Source: Yamagishiella unicocca (taxonomy: Eukaryota > Chlorophyta > Chlorophyceae > Chlamydomonadales > Volvocaceae). From it: a stretch of DNA of 64,000 nucleotides. Location: NCBI GenBank assembly GCA_003116995.1, contig BDSL01000118.1:186001-250000 (forward strand), read 5' to 3'. A program made the translations under genes and the position numbers. The notes beneath the pieces were generated by a model. It made no database searches, was not told where the DNA came from, and saw nothing but the letters and a program-made list of their open reading frames with translations. Positions 53,988-64,000 of this stretch are shown piece after piece. The stretch's first letter is position 1; every line of letters begins with the position of its first letter.

Positions 53988-54688
53988 ACAACTTGCAGGG
54001 ACGCCCCCATCGCTCTATGACCATCCACGATCACCTTTGGCACCACCTCAGCGCACATGCGAGGGACAACCCTTATTGCACCAGACTGGTCGCCCAGCTA
54101 GCATGGGTAGGTGCTGGAGCACCGACCCCACACGCGTCACGGCATATCCAGGACGCCAAAAAGGATAATTGGCTGACGTGACCGAATTACGAAGCCTGAA
54201 GCCTGCGCGGCCCAGCGTCTACAAACACGGACATCTTACGTCGCGACTGTTGTGCAGCCTGGAGGGCCGAGCGAATCCTCTCCCTGGTACCAAGAGCGAG
54301 ACCTCGGCGGCCCTCGCACGCTGCCCATGAATATGCGACGCCGATACCCATCACCGCCACAGATCCCAGCGGCCCTCACACGCTGTCTATGACTCGTTGG
54401 CGGCCATGCGACGCCGATGTCTATCACCGCTTAAGCAGCGTATAAAACTTCAAAGTCGCCCGCTCGGTGCCTTCATGGCGTTCGTACACATGACAGCCCA
54501 TGCCTTCCATCCCCCAGCTTGCGCCGCACCCCAACCCAGCCCTACTCTTTATAGGTCGGATTTTGAACATTAGATAGGAAAGGGAACATGGCGTCCAGTG
54601 CGCCATAAGTTGCGTGGATGTGGCACTCAGGCCGCATCCAATGAAGGGGCATCTGTCGCGTCGAGCTCGCCGTGTAGAGGACAGCCGC

Positions 54689-55414
54689 TCACCATGCCGC
54701 CGCCAGCGCGAATGCCAGCAGCGGAATCGCAGCTGCAAGATACAGCAGCGCCAGGCTCGTGACCTCGTCATCCTGGCGTGACGCGGATTGGCCGCCCGGG
54801 CCCCCACGGGCGCGGCGGTAGCGCAACCACTGTTGGACCTGCCTGTCGTACGCGGCTGGGTCGTCGGACGCGTCTGGTACGGCCGGCGGTGGCACGTACG
54901 GCGCCTGCTTGCCTGCTCGCCGCTGCAGGTCGGCCCACAACTCGGGCTTCTCCGCCAGCAGCTCTCGCAACTCAGGGTCGCGACTAAAGAGCGCATCGGC
55001 CCAGGAGGGAGGCGGCGCGCCGCTGGAGGGAGGGGGCGGCGGGGGCGGTGGGGGTGGAGGCGGCGGCATCCGCGACGGGTTGCCCATCGGCCGCTTGCGC
55101 GTGCCGCCGCGGGTGGCGGAGGGAGGCGGTGGTGGTGGTGGCGGTGGCGGAGTACTGGTAGACCTTCCTTTCATTGCGGGCCACCGCCATCGGCTTTGTT
55201 CGAAGAGCAGGTCCGCACCAGCGTCAGGGCTACCTGTCCCGCTGGTATCCGAATCGCCGCCTCTCTGTTGGGATCGGACTAGTCCAAGGCGCTCCTTGCG
55301 TGCTCGTTGTCGTCGCTGTGATTGGCGATATAACGACTTGGCCGGTCGGCAAGGGCCGCTCCGGGCGCTAGGCTCTGCGCTTGCGCCAGAGAAGGATCCG
55401 CTGGTGGACGCCAT
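54689..55414 (-). CDS. Proline-rich, probably tail-anchored membrane protein
   Basis: One uninterrupted frame of 241 aa, unusual beside its intron-rich neighbours. No family is recognised. Residues 27-50 are basic (QSQRRQRARKER). Residues 89-98 and 117-129 are two uninterrupted proline runs, the kind of tract bound by profilin, WW, SH3 or EVH1 domains. Residues 138-168 are charged and likely helical (DPELRELLAEKPELWADLQR). Residues 219-241 form one hydrophobic helix that ends the protein with no lumenal tail, which is the topology of a tail-anchored protein with a cytosolic N-terminus. The antisense strand is also open (54788-55282), but that follows from the GC-rich repeats. The gene is divergent from the lactamase/thioesterase gene. 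Confidence 0.65.
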   Translation of the reverse strand: MASTSGSFSGASAEPSARSGPCRPAKSLYRQSQRRQRARKERLGLVRSQQRGGDSDTSGTGSPDAGADLLFEQSRWRWPAMKGRSTSTPPPPPPPPPPSATRGGTRKRPMGNPSRMPPPPPPPPPPPPPSSGAPPPSWADALFSRDPELRELLAEKPELWADLQRRAGKQAPYVPPPAVPDASDDPAAYDRQVQQWLRYRRARGGPGGQSASRQDDEVTSLALLYLAAAIPLLAFALAAAW

Positions 55415-55987
55415 TTTTGCCCCCGTCCGCCTTCAGGCAACACTGAACGGGTAAGTCACCGGCGAAGTCGACGAGTCGGGTCCATATCCCTCCAGCCAAA
55501 CGGACGTGCAAATATAATATTCGATGTTTGCAAAGGCACACAATAAACTTATTACGGGGTCTAGTTGGCGCCGCTGTTTGGACTGACGTCTTTCTACGGC
55601 TAGCTCCAGTCGCACGTTGCTGGTGCAAATACGCACACCTTAACGTAATAAAAAAATAACCAGAATGTGCTCAATAACATAAGGGTGCTCAATAATATGA
55701 GATGACATCTGTCAACCCACTAACAAAACTGCACGGCAAAGCAGTGTTTCGTCAGGCTGCCAGCTCTCAAGCGTCGCCTGTATAAATATATCGCATACGT
55801 GTGTAAATTTGTGACATTGTTTCGTGGAGGAGGGAACCTCACATGACCATTCCCAGCTCACATACGTGTGATTTAACACCTAACTTAACATCGGACGGTT
55901 TTAAGCACGTCATGAATTGACGTGATCACTAGAATGAAAGCGTGAACTTAATTTCGAACATATTGATCTGTTGATAAGTCGTAGTCC
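55415..55987. other. Divergent spacer, proline-rich protein / lactamase-thioesterase gene
   Basis: 573 bp of comparatively AT-rich sequence between two GC-rich coding regions. It should contain both promoters. AT-rich words such as TATAAATATAT (around 55780-55790) could be a TATA element for the forward gene, about 200 bp before its start codon. Confidence 0.5.
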
Positions 55988-58900
55988 ATGGACTTCGCGC
56001 GGGCAGACGCGGTGGAGGCATTCCTACACCTGCATGTCTATCGAGAATTGCAGGTTGGTAACAAAGCATTTGCGCCCATAATAGAGCTATTTCCCTTCAC
56101 CGCCGATCACCCCGCACACCACCTATCCGTTGGGGGCGGCCCGCTGTTGTACGCAGGAAACTGGCGTGTGCGGTGCTACCGTGTGCCTGTCAAAGGTTGG
56201 CCGCTACACATTTACCCTGGCAAACTGTTACGGGTATGTAGGGTTGTAGCGGTGGGTTCGTGGGGTATAGGTTTGCGGTCGGGTGGGTTGGGGTTCAGGG
56301 ATGGGTACGGGGTTTACAAATGGGGCTGTCCTCGAACTCAGGGCCCATGTGGCTTTCCTTTCTCGGCGGAGGATCCCCTTGGCTTGCCACCTAACAGGGT
56401 TCCCCTAACACTATCGCAGCGCACCACCCCCTTCAAGCGTTGACCCATATGCCGACCCATGCACGCGCGCCTCTCGTGTCGTGACTGCTGGCATACGCCT
56501 TCATACGCTGGCCGCCGCCCCCGTCTGTTCTAAACTGTTTTTCCTGGCATCCACGGGTCTTCCTCGAAAGCCCCCGCCCCACGGGGTTCCCCTCAGCCCC
56601 CATCGGCCAGTTCCGGAGCACTCTCTGACCCCACGTGATCGGCTCACTCTGCCACGACGCCGACCCACAACTCCCGCTCGGGCGCTGCAGGTTCCAGGAC
56701 GCGGCTCGCGGCCTGATTCTGGACACCCGATCGTCGCTGTTTGACCTGGGGGGGTGCGCGAAGGTGCTGGCGGCGATGGCGCTGCTGCGCCTCCTGCAGG
56801 TAGGGGCCCAGGCCCTGGCCTGGCCTAGCGTGGCCTGCCTAGGGGGGCCGGGAGGGACCGCCAAGCAAGGCCAGCCTGGCCGCACACCGGCCGCTAGTGC
56901 GTTCCTCAAAGCAGCTCGCGGCTGCTGAGGCAGGCCCGCTGAAACCGTCACCGTGCGTCCCGTCGCCGCCCTGCGAGCCTCCGTCTCGCCATGAGCCCGA
57001 GTACCTGACCCCATGGGTCCGACTGCCGTGAGCGTAGGGCGCAGCTCACGGCAGTCCACTGGGGTCCAGGCTGCGCTCGTGCGGTTGGCACTCGCGCCTC
57101 CTCGCCCCCCGTTGGGATGACCTGCGCGCTCCACCGAGATACCCCAGGCGGCTGGTGCTAATGTGCACAGCACGCCCCCCCTGGGCGCACCATCTGGACC
57201 ACCATCTTCAACGCCCTTGGTTTGTCGGCCGTGGATTCGCACTATCTTTCCCCCTGGGCGCAGGAGAAGGGGCTGACTGTGGCCGCGGACGTCAACTCCG
57301 TCCTGCCGGCTGGGCTCCAGGTGCGAGGCGGGGCGCTGGGATCAGGTACTGCCCCGGCAAGTGGCGGGCGACCGCCCAAGGCTTTGGAGCGGCTGTCCTG
57401 GGGTCTGTGGCCTCTGCTGCCGCGTACCTTCGGGAACACACCAGCCCGTGTGGCGTGTTTGCGTCGGTGCGGGTGGGGCACTTGGCGTCACGATCCGTGT
57501 CGCTCCGACCAGGCCATGTCGCTCCGACCAGGCCATGTCGCTCCTACCAGGCCATGTCGCTCCTACCAGGCCATGGCCTTTGGCTGCTGGGCTTTCCAAG
57601 GCCTGCTGGGCTTTCCCATGGCTACAATTTAACCCTGCTTCGCGCCGAGCGCTACCGTATTCGCTTCCCTTCGCTTTGCCGCCCTTGGCTTCGCACATCA
57701 CCGGCCGACCGACCGACCCGCGGATCACCGGCAACGCCGCACACCACCGCAGGTTGACACGTCACGGTACGGCGGCGTTACCGTGCAGCACCTGCTGACA
57801 CACACGTCGGGGCTGCAGCGCGGCGACCGAGGAGCGCGGAGAGCCGTGGCGGCGGGCGAGGGTGCTGAAGCCGCGCCAGGAGAGGCGGCACCGGTAGGCG
57901 CGGGCGGCGGCTGCTTCGGGGGCGTACGACAGGAAACCATTGGGGTCGGCACTGTAAATCAAATGAAGCAAAACCGACTGGGAAGCGTTCCAGCAGTTCT
58001 GGGGTGCGGGTACTGCTTGGGCGCCTGCGGGTGCTTGTGGACGGAAAGGTCATGGACCACGTCCGCAGGGCGTCGGCGTGCGGTGAGGGTCAGAGCGTGT
58101 CGTCCATGGCAGGGACGGTGCTTCGCCGGTGTCGGGTCGTTGCCGCACCTTGCACACCGTGACGGTCGACCGGGTTCTGTTCTACAACCTGGTTCTGTAG
58201 GGCGGACTGGGGCCGCGAAGAGCCGGGCCCACGCCCTGACGTGTCCATAGGCCAGCCGACGCCCTCCCTCGGCCGCTGTCCCTGCCCTCACAACCTGCGC
58301 CCCCAGTCAGCTCCGCCGCCGCTGTCGCCCCGGCCACCGGCGGCCCCGTCCGGTGCCGAGTCCAAGGCACCGAGGGCTGGGGTCAGTACCTTGATACCAG
58401 GGCAGAGGAAGAGCTCGGATGAGCTGGTGGATGTGTCTTAATTGCTGGCTGCGGATGCCTTGCGGCTGCGGGCCAGCGTGATGGATGCAGGAGGAAGAGG
58501 AGGGGGGGGGACCGGGCCGCGTCCCCATGCCGCGGGCGCGGCCAAAGTTGTTACCTGCCAGGTGCTTCCCTATCTGCTGTTCCATCCGCCTTGTAGCTGA
58601 CGGCGCACCCTCGCTGGCGGGCCATGCAGGCTGCGGACGGGACGACGACGCCCGTCATGTCGTACTTGATGGCCCAAGAGGTGTACGGCGCCAAACCGCC
58701 TGGCGTGTACAGGTGGGTACGCAAAGCTCCTTCCCGCCCGCCTCACCCACGCAACAGCCTCCCCCGGCAGGTCCCCTGCTTCCACGCTGCACCTCACGTG
58801 GTGCCGTACGCTACCTGCGGCCATGTTGCTCGCCGAACAGGGCACATGGCATTGACTACATGCTCATCGGCGCAATAGTCGAGGGCCTGGCTGGGCAGCA

Positions 58901-61900
58901 GTACGAGAGCTACGTGAAGGAGAAGCTGTTGGAACCGCTGGGCGTGCACCTCCCGTCGCAGCCTCCGGGGCCTGTCGCCTGTCGTGAAGCCGGGGCCGCG
59001 CCGGCGGACGCCGATGAGGCACAGGAGGGGTCGAGCGTGTACTTGTACGTGAGACCGGAGGCGCCGAGGGCACTGGATGAAGGTGCCGAGGCGGCAGGAG
59101 GCGCCTGCGGAAAAAGCAGCAGTCTGGAAGAGGCCCTTGCGGCAGACGAGCTGGGCCCTTCAGCAGCACCTGATAAGAGGTGATGATGCGCCCTGCCTCG
59201 CAAGCGTCCCCTTGAGCCTGTGGGACTTAACGTCTGTTTAGTCGATTGGCTGTTTGTTAGGATCCGGATCCGGATCCGGATCCGGATCCTCCCTCATCTT
59301 CACGTGGGTGATCCAAATCCCACCACGCCTGACCCGGGGCCGCCCGTTCCCGCCTTCTATAGGGTCCTTCTTCGATGCGACCCTCCGCCGCTTACGCCCG
59401 TCGGGGGGCTTGTCCTCGTCCCCACCGACATCATCCGCCTGCTGGCGCTCTTCATACAGAGCCCCAGCAGCAGCGCCGACGACGAAGCCGCGCAGGCGGC
59501 CTCGGGGCGCAACCTTCTTGCAAGTAAGCCCACAGTCTCCATGCTGGGTGTGCTGTGGTGTCTGGCTCTGGAATCTCGGTTGGAGTGGGTTACGGAATCG
59601 CGATGGTGTGGGTTTGCGGAATCGCGGTTGGAGTGGGTTTGCGGAATCGCAGGATGCTGCATCGGCATGTTGAAAAGCCAGCATGCATGCGTTCTAAAGA
59701 GGATGAGTGCTCATGGCCCGGTGCCCATGTCGACACTTGATCTTCCGGTAATTCCGCCGTCGCCCCACCCGCTGTCCTCTTACTCCTTGCAGCGCTGTAC
59801 GAGATCCGGTTGTCAGATTTCATCAAGGTACGGCACCCATCGGAACCTGTACATGTCCTCTGTACATGCGCCGCTTGCCAGACATTGCAATGCTTTAGCA
59901 GCTGGGGATTACCTGACTCGAACAGCGTGCAGCGCACCCGGCCCTTTGCGGGTGCTCTCTGCTCTATCCTGCCCTCACCCGTCTCATACCCGTCTCGTAA
60001 TCATCTTGTTCCGGCTCACGGCCGCACCGTCCAGCACCCGACCTCGAACTGACAGCTGCTTGCGCAAAACGCAGGACATCGGCGTCGCGTACGGCGGCTT
60101 GGTGTCCCTGGGTCTGGCGCACTGCGGCGACCGGGTGGTGACTTGTGAGAGCCCGCCGGCGCCGCCGAGCACACGGGAGCGAGTGCTTAGCGCGCAGGGG
60201 ACGCAGGGGGAGGCCGCCCAGCAGCAGCGCCCCTCGGCCACCGCCGCGGGCGGTGGCGGCGGCGACGCGAGCCCGGGGCACCCTTCGCTGCTGCTGCTGG
60301 CTCCGGAGAGTGGATTCGCCATGGTGGTGTCGTGCAACACCGCGGGGCCGGAGGGAGCCGCGTTCTGCCGCAACGTGAGTGCTCGTGCTGGCGCTGGGAG
60401 TACCGAGATTCGTACAGGACGCGGAATGCGTGTGTGCGTGCGTGCGTGCTTGGGGGGGTTACATAAAAGAACCGATAACGTGACTGGGGGGGAGCCGGTC
60501 GCAGCGACGATTTGGTTGCGCGCCCCGTAAGGAAGTATGTGTTGGATACGAGTTTTGGCGGCAAGGACTGTACGTCTGTAGACGACGGGCGGACTGATCT
60601 TCTGAGGTGGTTTCGGAGGTATCAGGACGGGAAGCACCGTTCTGACTACCGGCATCACCCTGGCCAGGTGAGCTGGATTGCGCCACAAGCACGCCGGCGC
60701 TTTTTTCCGTCTTCTGCCGGCTGCAGTTCTGGCCCAGCTTGATCGCCTTGGGGCGGCCATTCGTCAGCAGCGACATTACCAGGCCCAGTCCCCTTGCCGC
60801 GATTGCTAACCGACACGGCTATCCTCCACCCTTGCAGGTAGCCGCGAAGCTGCTGGAGCAGTACCGGCCCAGCGAGCTGCCTCGGCCCGTCGCGCGCAGC
60901 TGGCTGGCTGCTGTGCCGCCTCCCCGCCAGGACGCCATGGTGCACCTCATAGCCTTCCCGCCGGCCTGCTGCGTGGCGCCGGCGACGTTCTTTGACGCCT
61001 GGCCGCTGCTGCTTCCGGATTACATCAAGGTGGGTACGCTAGACATGTGCGTGTGGTGGTACCAGGTACCGGAGCATGCGGCCTACCGTGGACGAACTGC
61101 ACCGTGGACACCTGATCGTGCAGTTTTCGGGGCTGCGCCTGGGATGCTACAAATATAATATTGGTTGCTAAAGTACCAAATTAACCCAACGAGTTCTGGA
61201 TGATTGCACCAGCTGCGGATCCACACCATCGCATTCGCAGATCGCTTGCGCACCTGTCCTCCGGCACAAACGGAAGCTTCATCGCTGAGCTTCGCTCGAG
61301 GCCTCTCAGCGCAAACTGCTTCCTTCTTCCCGCAGGTCCACTGTATGCAGGCGCCCGGCCACGGCTCACGCCGCAGCGAGACCTGCGAGCTGCGCCTCAG
61401 CAAGCTCGTCGCGCCTGCAGCCGCCGCCATCCTCGCCAGCGTGGCCACGGACGCGCCGCTAGCGCTCTTCGGCCACGGCCTGGGGGCGCTGTGGGCGTTC
61501 GAGGTAGCGCGCCGGCTCGAGTGCTTGTACCAGCGGCAGGTGCTGCACCTCTTCGTCTGTGCCTGCGCCTCGCCGTCTTGCTTCCTGACCCGTGGGTCGG
61601 GAGGCACCGAGGCATCGGGCGCAGGAGGAGGCGAGGGAGGAGCGGCACGCAGCGCCCCGCCCAAGCGGTAGGGCCGCCGCGCCGCCGGTGACATCGCAAG
61701 AGCAACTAGCCTCATAGAGCCTTGGGGCTCTGGCGGGAACGGGGGTGCATGCAAAGTACTTCGCTGATGAGGCTGTCGGATAAGGTCCCGGCTGGCCAGT
61801 GCTCCTGCGGGAGCTCCCTGGTTTCTCCTCCTCTTTTCGGGCTGGGCGATGGCTCGTTCTGGCGTGTGTTGTGACTACCGCGGGGATGGCGTTGGTTTTG

Positions 61901-63300
61901 TAAGATCGTCACCTGTCAGGCGGTGACGAGACCTACCTGCCGCACCGCGCACAGGTTCGAGCCCTGGCGGACGAAGGACCAGCCCGTTGGTGGCGAGGCA
62001 CAGGGGGACGCTCCGGAGCTGTACGAGCTGCCGGACGAGGCATTTATTAGCGCGTGTCGGAACCACCCGCGCTGCCCTCCAAAGATCCGCTCACACGTAA
62101 GTCAGTCTTGGAGAGAACAGGATACCGTAGCAGGGACTGCAACGTGCTGGTCGGCAGCAGGTGACGTTGAGCACGTTCGTGCGTCAGGGCGCATTGCACG
62201 TGTGGCGCTAGTGGGCAGCTTCGCAGTTACAGGTTATAAAGTGGGTTCGGAGCATCGGGTGCGTTACGTGGCGACCAAGTCGGTACACGAGGAGCTCCTA
62301 GTGTCGAGCTTATCGACTTGCAGCCGTTTCGAACGGCTCCCTTCTCTCTTCTGAGCTTTCTGACGCGTTTTGGCTTGTGTGGGATCACACAAACGAGGGC
62401 AATGAACATCTGTCCTTACTCAACACGTAAAGTTTGGATATGTGGGTCCGAGCGCAGGAGCACATGCCTTTGTTCCGGGCGGACATCGAGGCTGAGATGA
62501 AGTACACGTTTGTGCCGCCAGCGCCAACCCTATGTGCGTCTGTGGCGGCTGCGCTTGCCAGTGTCCAGAACAGGCAAGTCGTCGAAGTCGCGCCCACGAA
62601 ACGCATCAACTGGATCGACAGGCTGGTTTGTCAGTTTCCACCACTCCATCTGCAGACGTGGCATAGAGGCACGGAAGCACGCGCCAGTCGTCGCAACTCC
62701 ACAAGGTATTATCCACTATGTCGCATGCATCCCAACCTGATCCACGAACCCGCAGAGTGGACGAGGAGGTGCGCATCAGCCAGGGTCTGTTGTCATGCCC
62801 CATCACTGTGCTGACGCCCGAGGAGGAGGTGGCGCTAGGCACGGACCAGACGGCGGGCTGGGAGCAGGTGCGTCTAGCTGGGAGCTTCGAGGTCTTTACC
62901 CAGTAATGTACGGAACGTACCAAGACCAGAGCTGGCTCGGGGCATCGTACCGTGCATGCAGCACCCCGCCGCCCCGAACTCAGGTATACTCTCTACCCGT
63001 GTTTTACTCCATTGCCTCCCACAGGTCACCACCGGCCAGGTGCGTTTCCAGACCGTCCCGGGCGACTACCACTGCCTGGAAGATCGCAAGCACCGCAGCC
63101 AAGTCGTCGCGTGCGTCACTGGTGTCCTTGGTCGCCAGATGTCGGTGCATGTGCCCTGGCTGGCAAAGTTGCGCCCAGCCGGTATGGGCGGCCGGTGGGC
63201 GGGCGGCGGTTCGGGGAAACATAGCGGCAACAGCCGCCCTGGCTCGGCCGCGGGTCCAGCCTTGACCTTACATTTGCCGCCCATGTATCCCCGCGGGTAG
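55988..63300 (+). CDS. Beta-lactamase-like / type II thioesterase-like fusion, probable pseudoenzyme
   Basis: Exons: 55988-56053 (doubtful), 56698-56799, 57264-57320, 57753-57893 (or to 58082), 58630-58712, 58841-59179, 59363-59523, 59793-59827, 60075-60374, 60838-61029, 61336-61667, 61955-62096, 62458-62573, 62756-62867, 63025-63300, joined to 817 aa. Residues about 23-430 follow the serine beta-lactamase/class C esterase pattern: SSLFDLGGCAKVLAAMALL where SxxK is expected, then VTVQHLLTHTSGL, then IDYMLIGAIVEGLAG, then GGLVLVPTDIIRLLALF. Residues about 430-800 follow type II thioesterases: HLIAFPPACC, APGHGSR, ALFGHGLGALWAFEVARRLE, ELPDEAFISACRN, EHMPLFRADI, CPITVL and VPGDYHCLED. The SxxK serine (position 41) and the GHSxG serine (position 540) are both Gly, and the YxN motif is not visible. 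The substrate is unknown. Type II thioesterases normally clear stalled polyketide or peptide synthases, but catalysis here is doubtful. Confidence 0.75.
57501..57575. repeat. 19-bp tandem repeat in intron 3
   Basis: Four units of CGCTCCGACCAGGCCATGT (two with CTAC instead of CGAC) in the intron before the HTSGL exon. Confidence 0.95.
59260..59289. repeat. (GGATCC)5 array
   Basis: Five perfect GGATCC hexamers in the intron between exons 6 and 7 of the lactamase/thioesterase gene. Each unit is a palindrome, so the tract can fold back. Confidence 0.97.
59570..59650. repeat. 24-25-bp tandem repeat in intron 7
   Basis: Units starting GGAATC at 59570, 59594, 59618 and a partial one at 59643, each with a GGTTGGAGTGGGTT-like core. 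Confidence 0.9.
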
Positions 63301-64000
63301 CCAAGGGCGTGCCAGGAGTAAAAAAAGGTGTTCAGAGAGCGGTGTAGACGAGTGCCGGGGGTGCGGGTCCGTCTTCGTCTCTTCATAGACTGCCAATTGC
63401 GTTGCGAAAAGGGGCCGATAAGGAAACCCCATGTAATACATTTATTACTCTTCGATTCAAACATGTCTGCGCAGTGCACTACGTACGAGTTTCAGCTCCA
63501 TGAGCCTGGGCCTGGAAAAGGCCATAGCTACATAATGGCAGGGGCAGTTGCGGAGGCCGCCGCTATAGTCGGCGTCATTGCACGACCTGATGAATACTTA
63601 CGCGGATCAACCGATTTGGTGTCAACCATTATAAGGGCAGCCTACAAGCTCGCGCCCTTCCAAAGAAGCCGAAGGGCGTTTCGTGACGCCTGAATAAGCA
63701 ATGCCGTTGCCACGTCCAGTAAGACAGTAACACCAGAGTCCGCTCGCGAGCTGTTTGGGGCCTGCATCTACACATGCACGCTCATGTCGCTTGCTGCTGC
63801 ATCCTCCGATGCGTATGTTCAGCTCTACCCTCTCACATCAGGCCGACGCTCGACTTGGCCTCAGGACGGCGAAGCGCATTCACCGCTCGTGCACCGCCGC
63901 AAGCATCCCTGCTCGGGGCCCCGGTGACGTGGGGACGACCGTTAGTAGCATACAGGACCCCTCCGAAACCATGCGTACGGCTTGTACCACGACAGAAGGG
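63301..64000. other. 3' flank of the fusion gene
   Basis: Contains a TGTAA at 63432-63436. After it, a frame from the ATG at 63463 to 63693 could encode 76 residues (starting MSAQCTTYEFQLHEPGPGKG). It has no recognised family and may be a fragment of a gene continuing elsewhere or chance. Confidence 0.4.
63432..63436 (+). terminator. Putative polyadenylation signal of the fusion gene
   Basis: TGTAA, 132 bp beyond the stop codon at 63298-63300. Confidence 0.55.

Larger units (their letters stand above)
52062..54688. other. Convergent spacer, MYB-like / tail-anchored protein
   Basis: About 2.6 kb between facing 3' ends. Forward TGTAA words are at 53848-53852 and 53910-53914, and a reverse one is at 53983-53987, so the two transcripts probably meet near 53.9 kb. 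That gives the MYB-like gene an unusually long 3' UTR of about 1.8 kb, or leaves room for an unrecognised gene. Open frames around 52686-53263 show no domain. An approximate repeat with CATGCGACGCCGAT-like words occurs at 54320-54420. Confidence 0.5.

Noticed and set aside
54788..55282. Plus-strand frame opposite the proline-rich protein
   Set aside because: It consists of Gly and Arg/Trp runs that mirror the proline runs. The minus strand gives a protein with a sensible membrane helix and start.
56433..57242. 269-codon minus-strand frame
   Set aside because: Antisense to a lactamase-like exon with recognisable family sequence. It is Arg/Gly-rich composition only.
59220..60530. 436-codon plus-strand frame
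   Set aside because: Only the parts 59363-59523 and 60075-60374 match family patterns. The rest is intron with simple repeats and stays open by composition.

Overview
This is nuclear DNA of a eukaryote, most likely a green alga of the Chlamydomonadales type. The genes are split by many GT-AG introns. Two encode plastid-type lipid enzymes (enoyl-ACP reductase and a VTE6/DUF92 phytyl-phosphate kinase). TGTAA motifs, the usual volvocine polyadenylation signal, follow several stop codons. Introns and spacers carry minisatellites and trinucleotide arrays. I cannot name the species.

I rebuilt nine protein genes by hand by joining exons so that reading phase stays consistent from start to stop. In order: (1) nicastrin, the gamma-secretase subunit (+, 3870-11832, 14 exons, 692 aa); (2) enoyl-ACP reductase (-, 12772-16971, 9 exons, 376 aa); (3) RAD6/UBC2-type ubiquitin-conjugating enzyme (+, 18563-19662, 5 exons, 161 aa); (4) VTE6-type phytyl-phosphate kinase (-, 22124-23735, 5 exons, 251 aa or longer at the N-terminus); (5) a giant CENP-E-like kinesin-7 (+, 24421-39401, 38 exons, 2887 aa); (6) mitochondrial FTSH4-type i-AAA protease (-, 40618-46352 plus unresolved N-terminal exons); (7) a MYB/SANT-like protein (+, 49006-52061, 5 exons, 792 aa); (8) a proline-rich, apparently tail-anchored orphan protein (-, 54689-55414, one exon, 241 aa); (9) a beta-lactamase-like domain fused to a type II thioesterase-like domain, with the expected nucleophilic serines of both domains replaced by glycine (+, 55988-63300, about 15 exons, about 817 aa).

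The genes alternate strictly in strand (+ - + - + - + - +), so every spacer is either convergent (3' ends facing) or divergent (shared upstream region). The products act in different places: gamma-secretase in the secretory pathway, plastid fatty-acid and tocopherol/chlorophyll-phytol metabolism, histone and PCNA ubiquitination, mitosis, mitochondrial inner-membrane proteostasis, and transcription. I see no sign of a joint pathway.

The first 3.8 kb has no gene I can support. It holds diverged copies of a roughly 100-130 bp repeat, one of them a fold-back element with terminal inverted repeats. A second short repeat family (about 40 bp) sits in introns of nicastrin and the kinesin. The most striking intron is nicastrin intron 2, which carries about 24 copies of a 16-bp unit. 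Exons and introns of nicastrin, FTSH4 and the lactamase/thioesterase gene look clearly more GC-rich than those of the kinesin.
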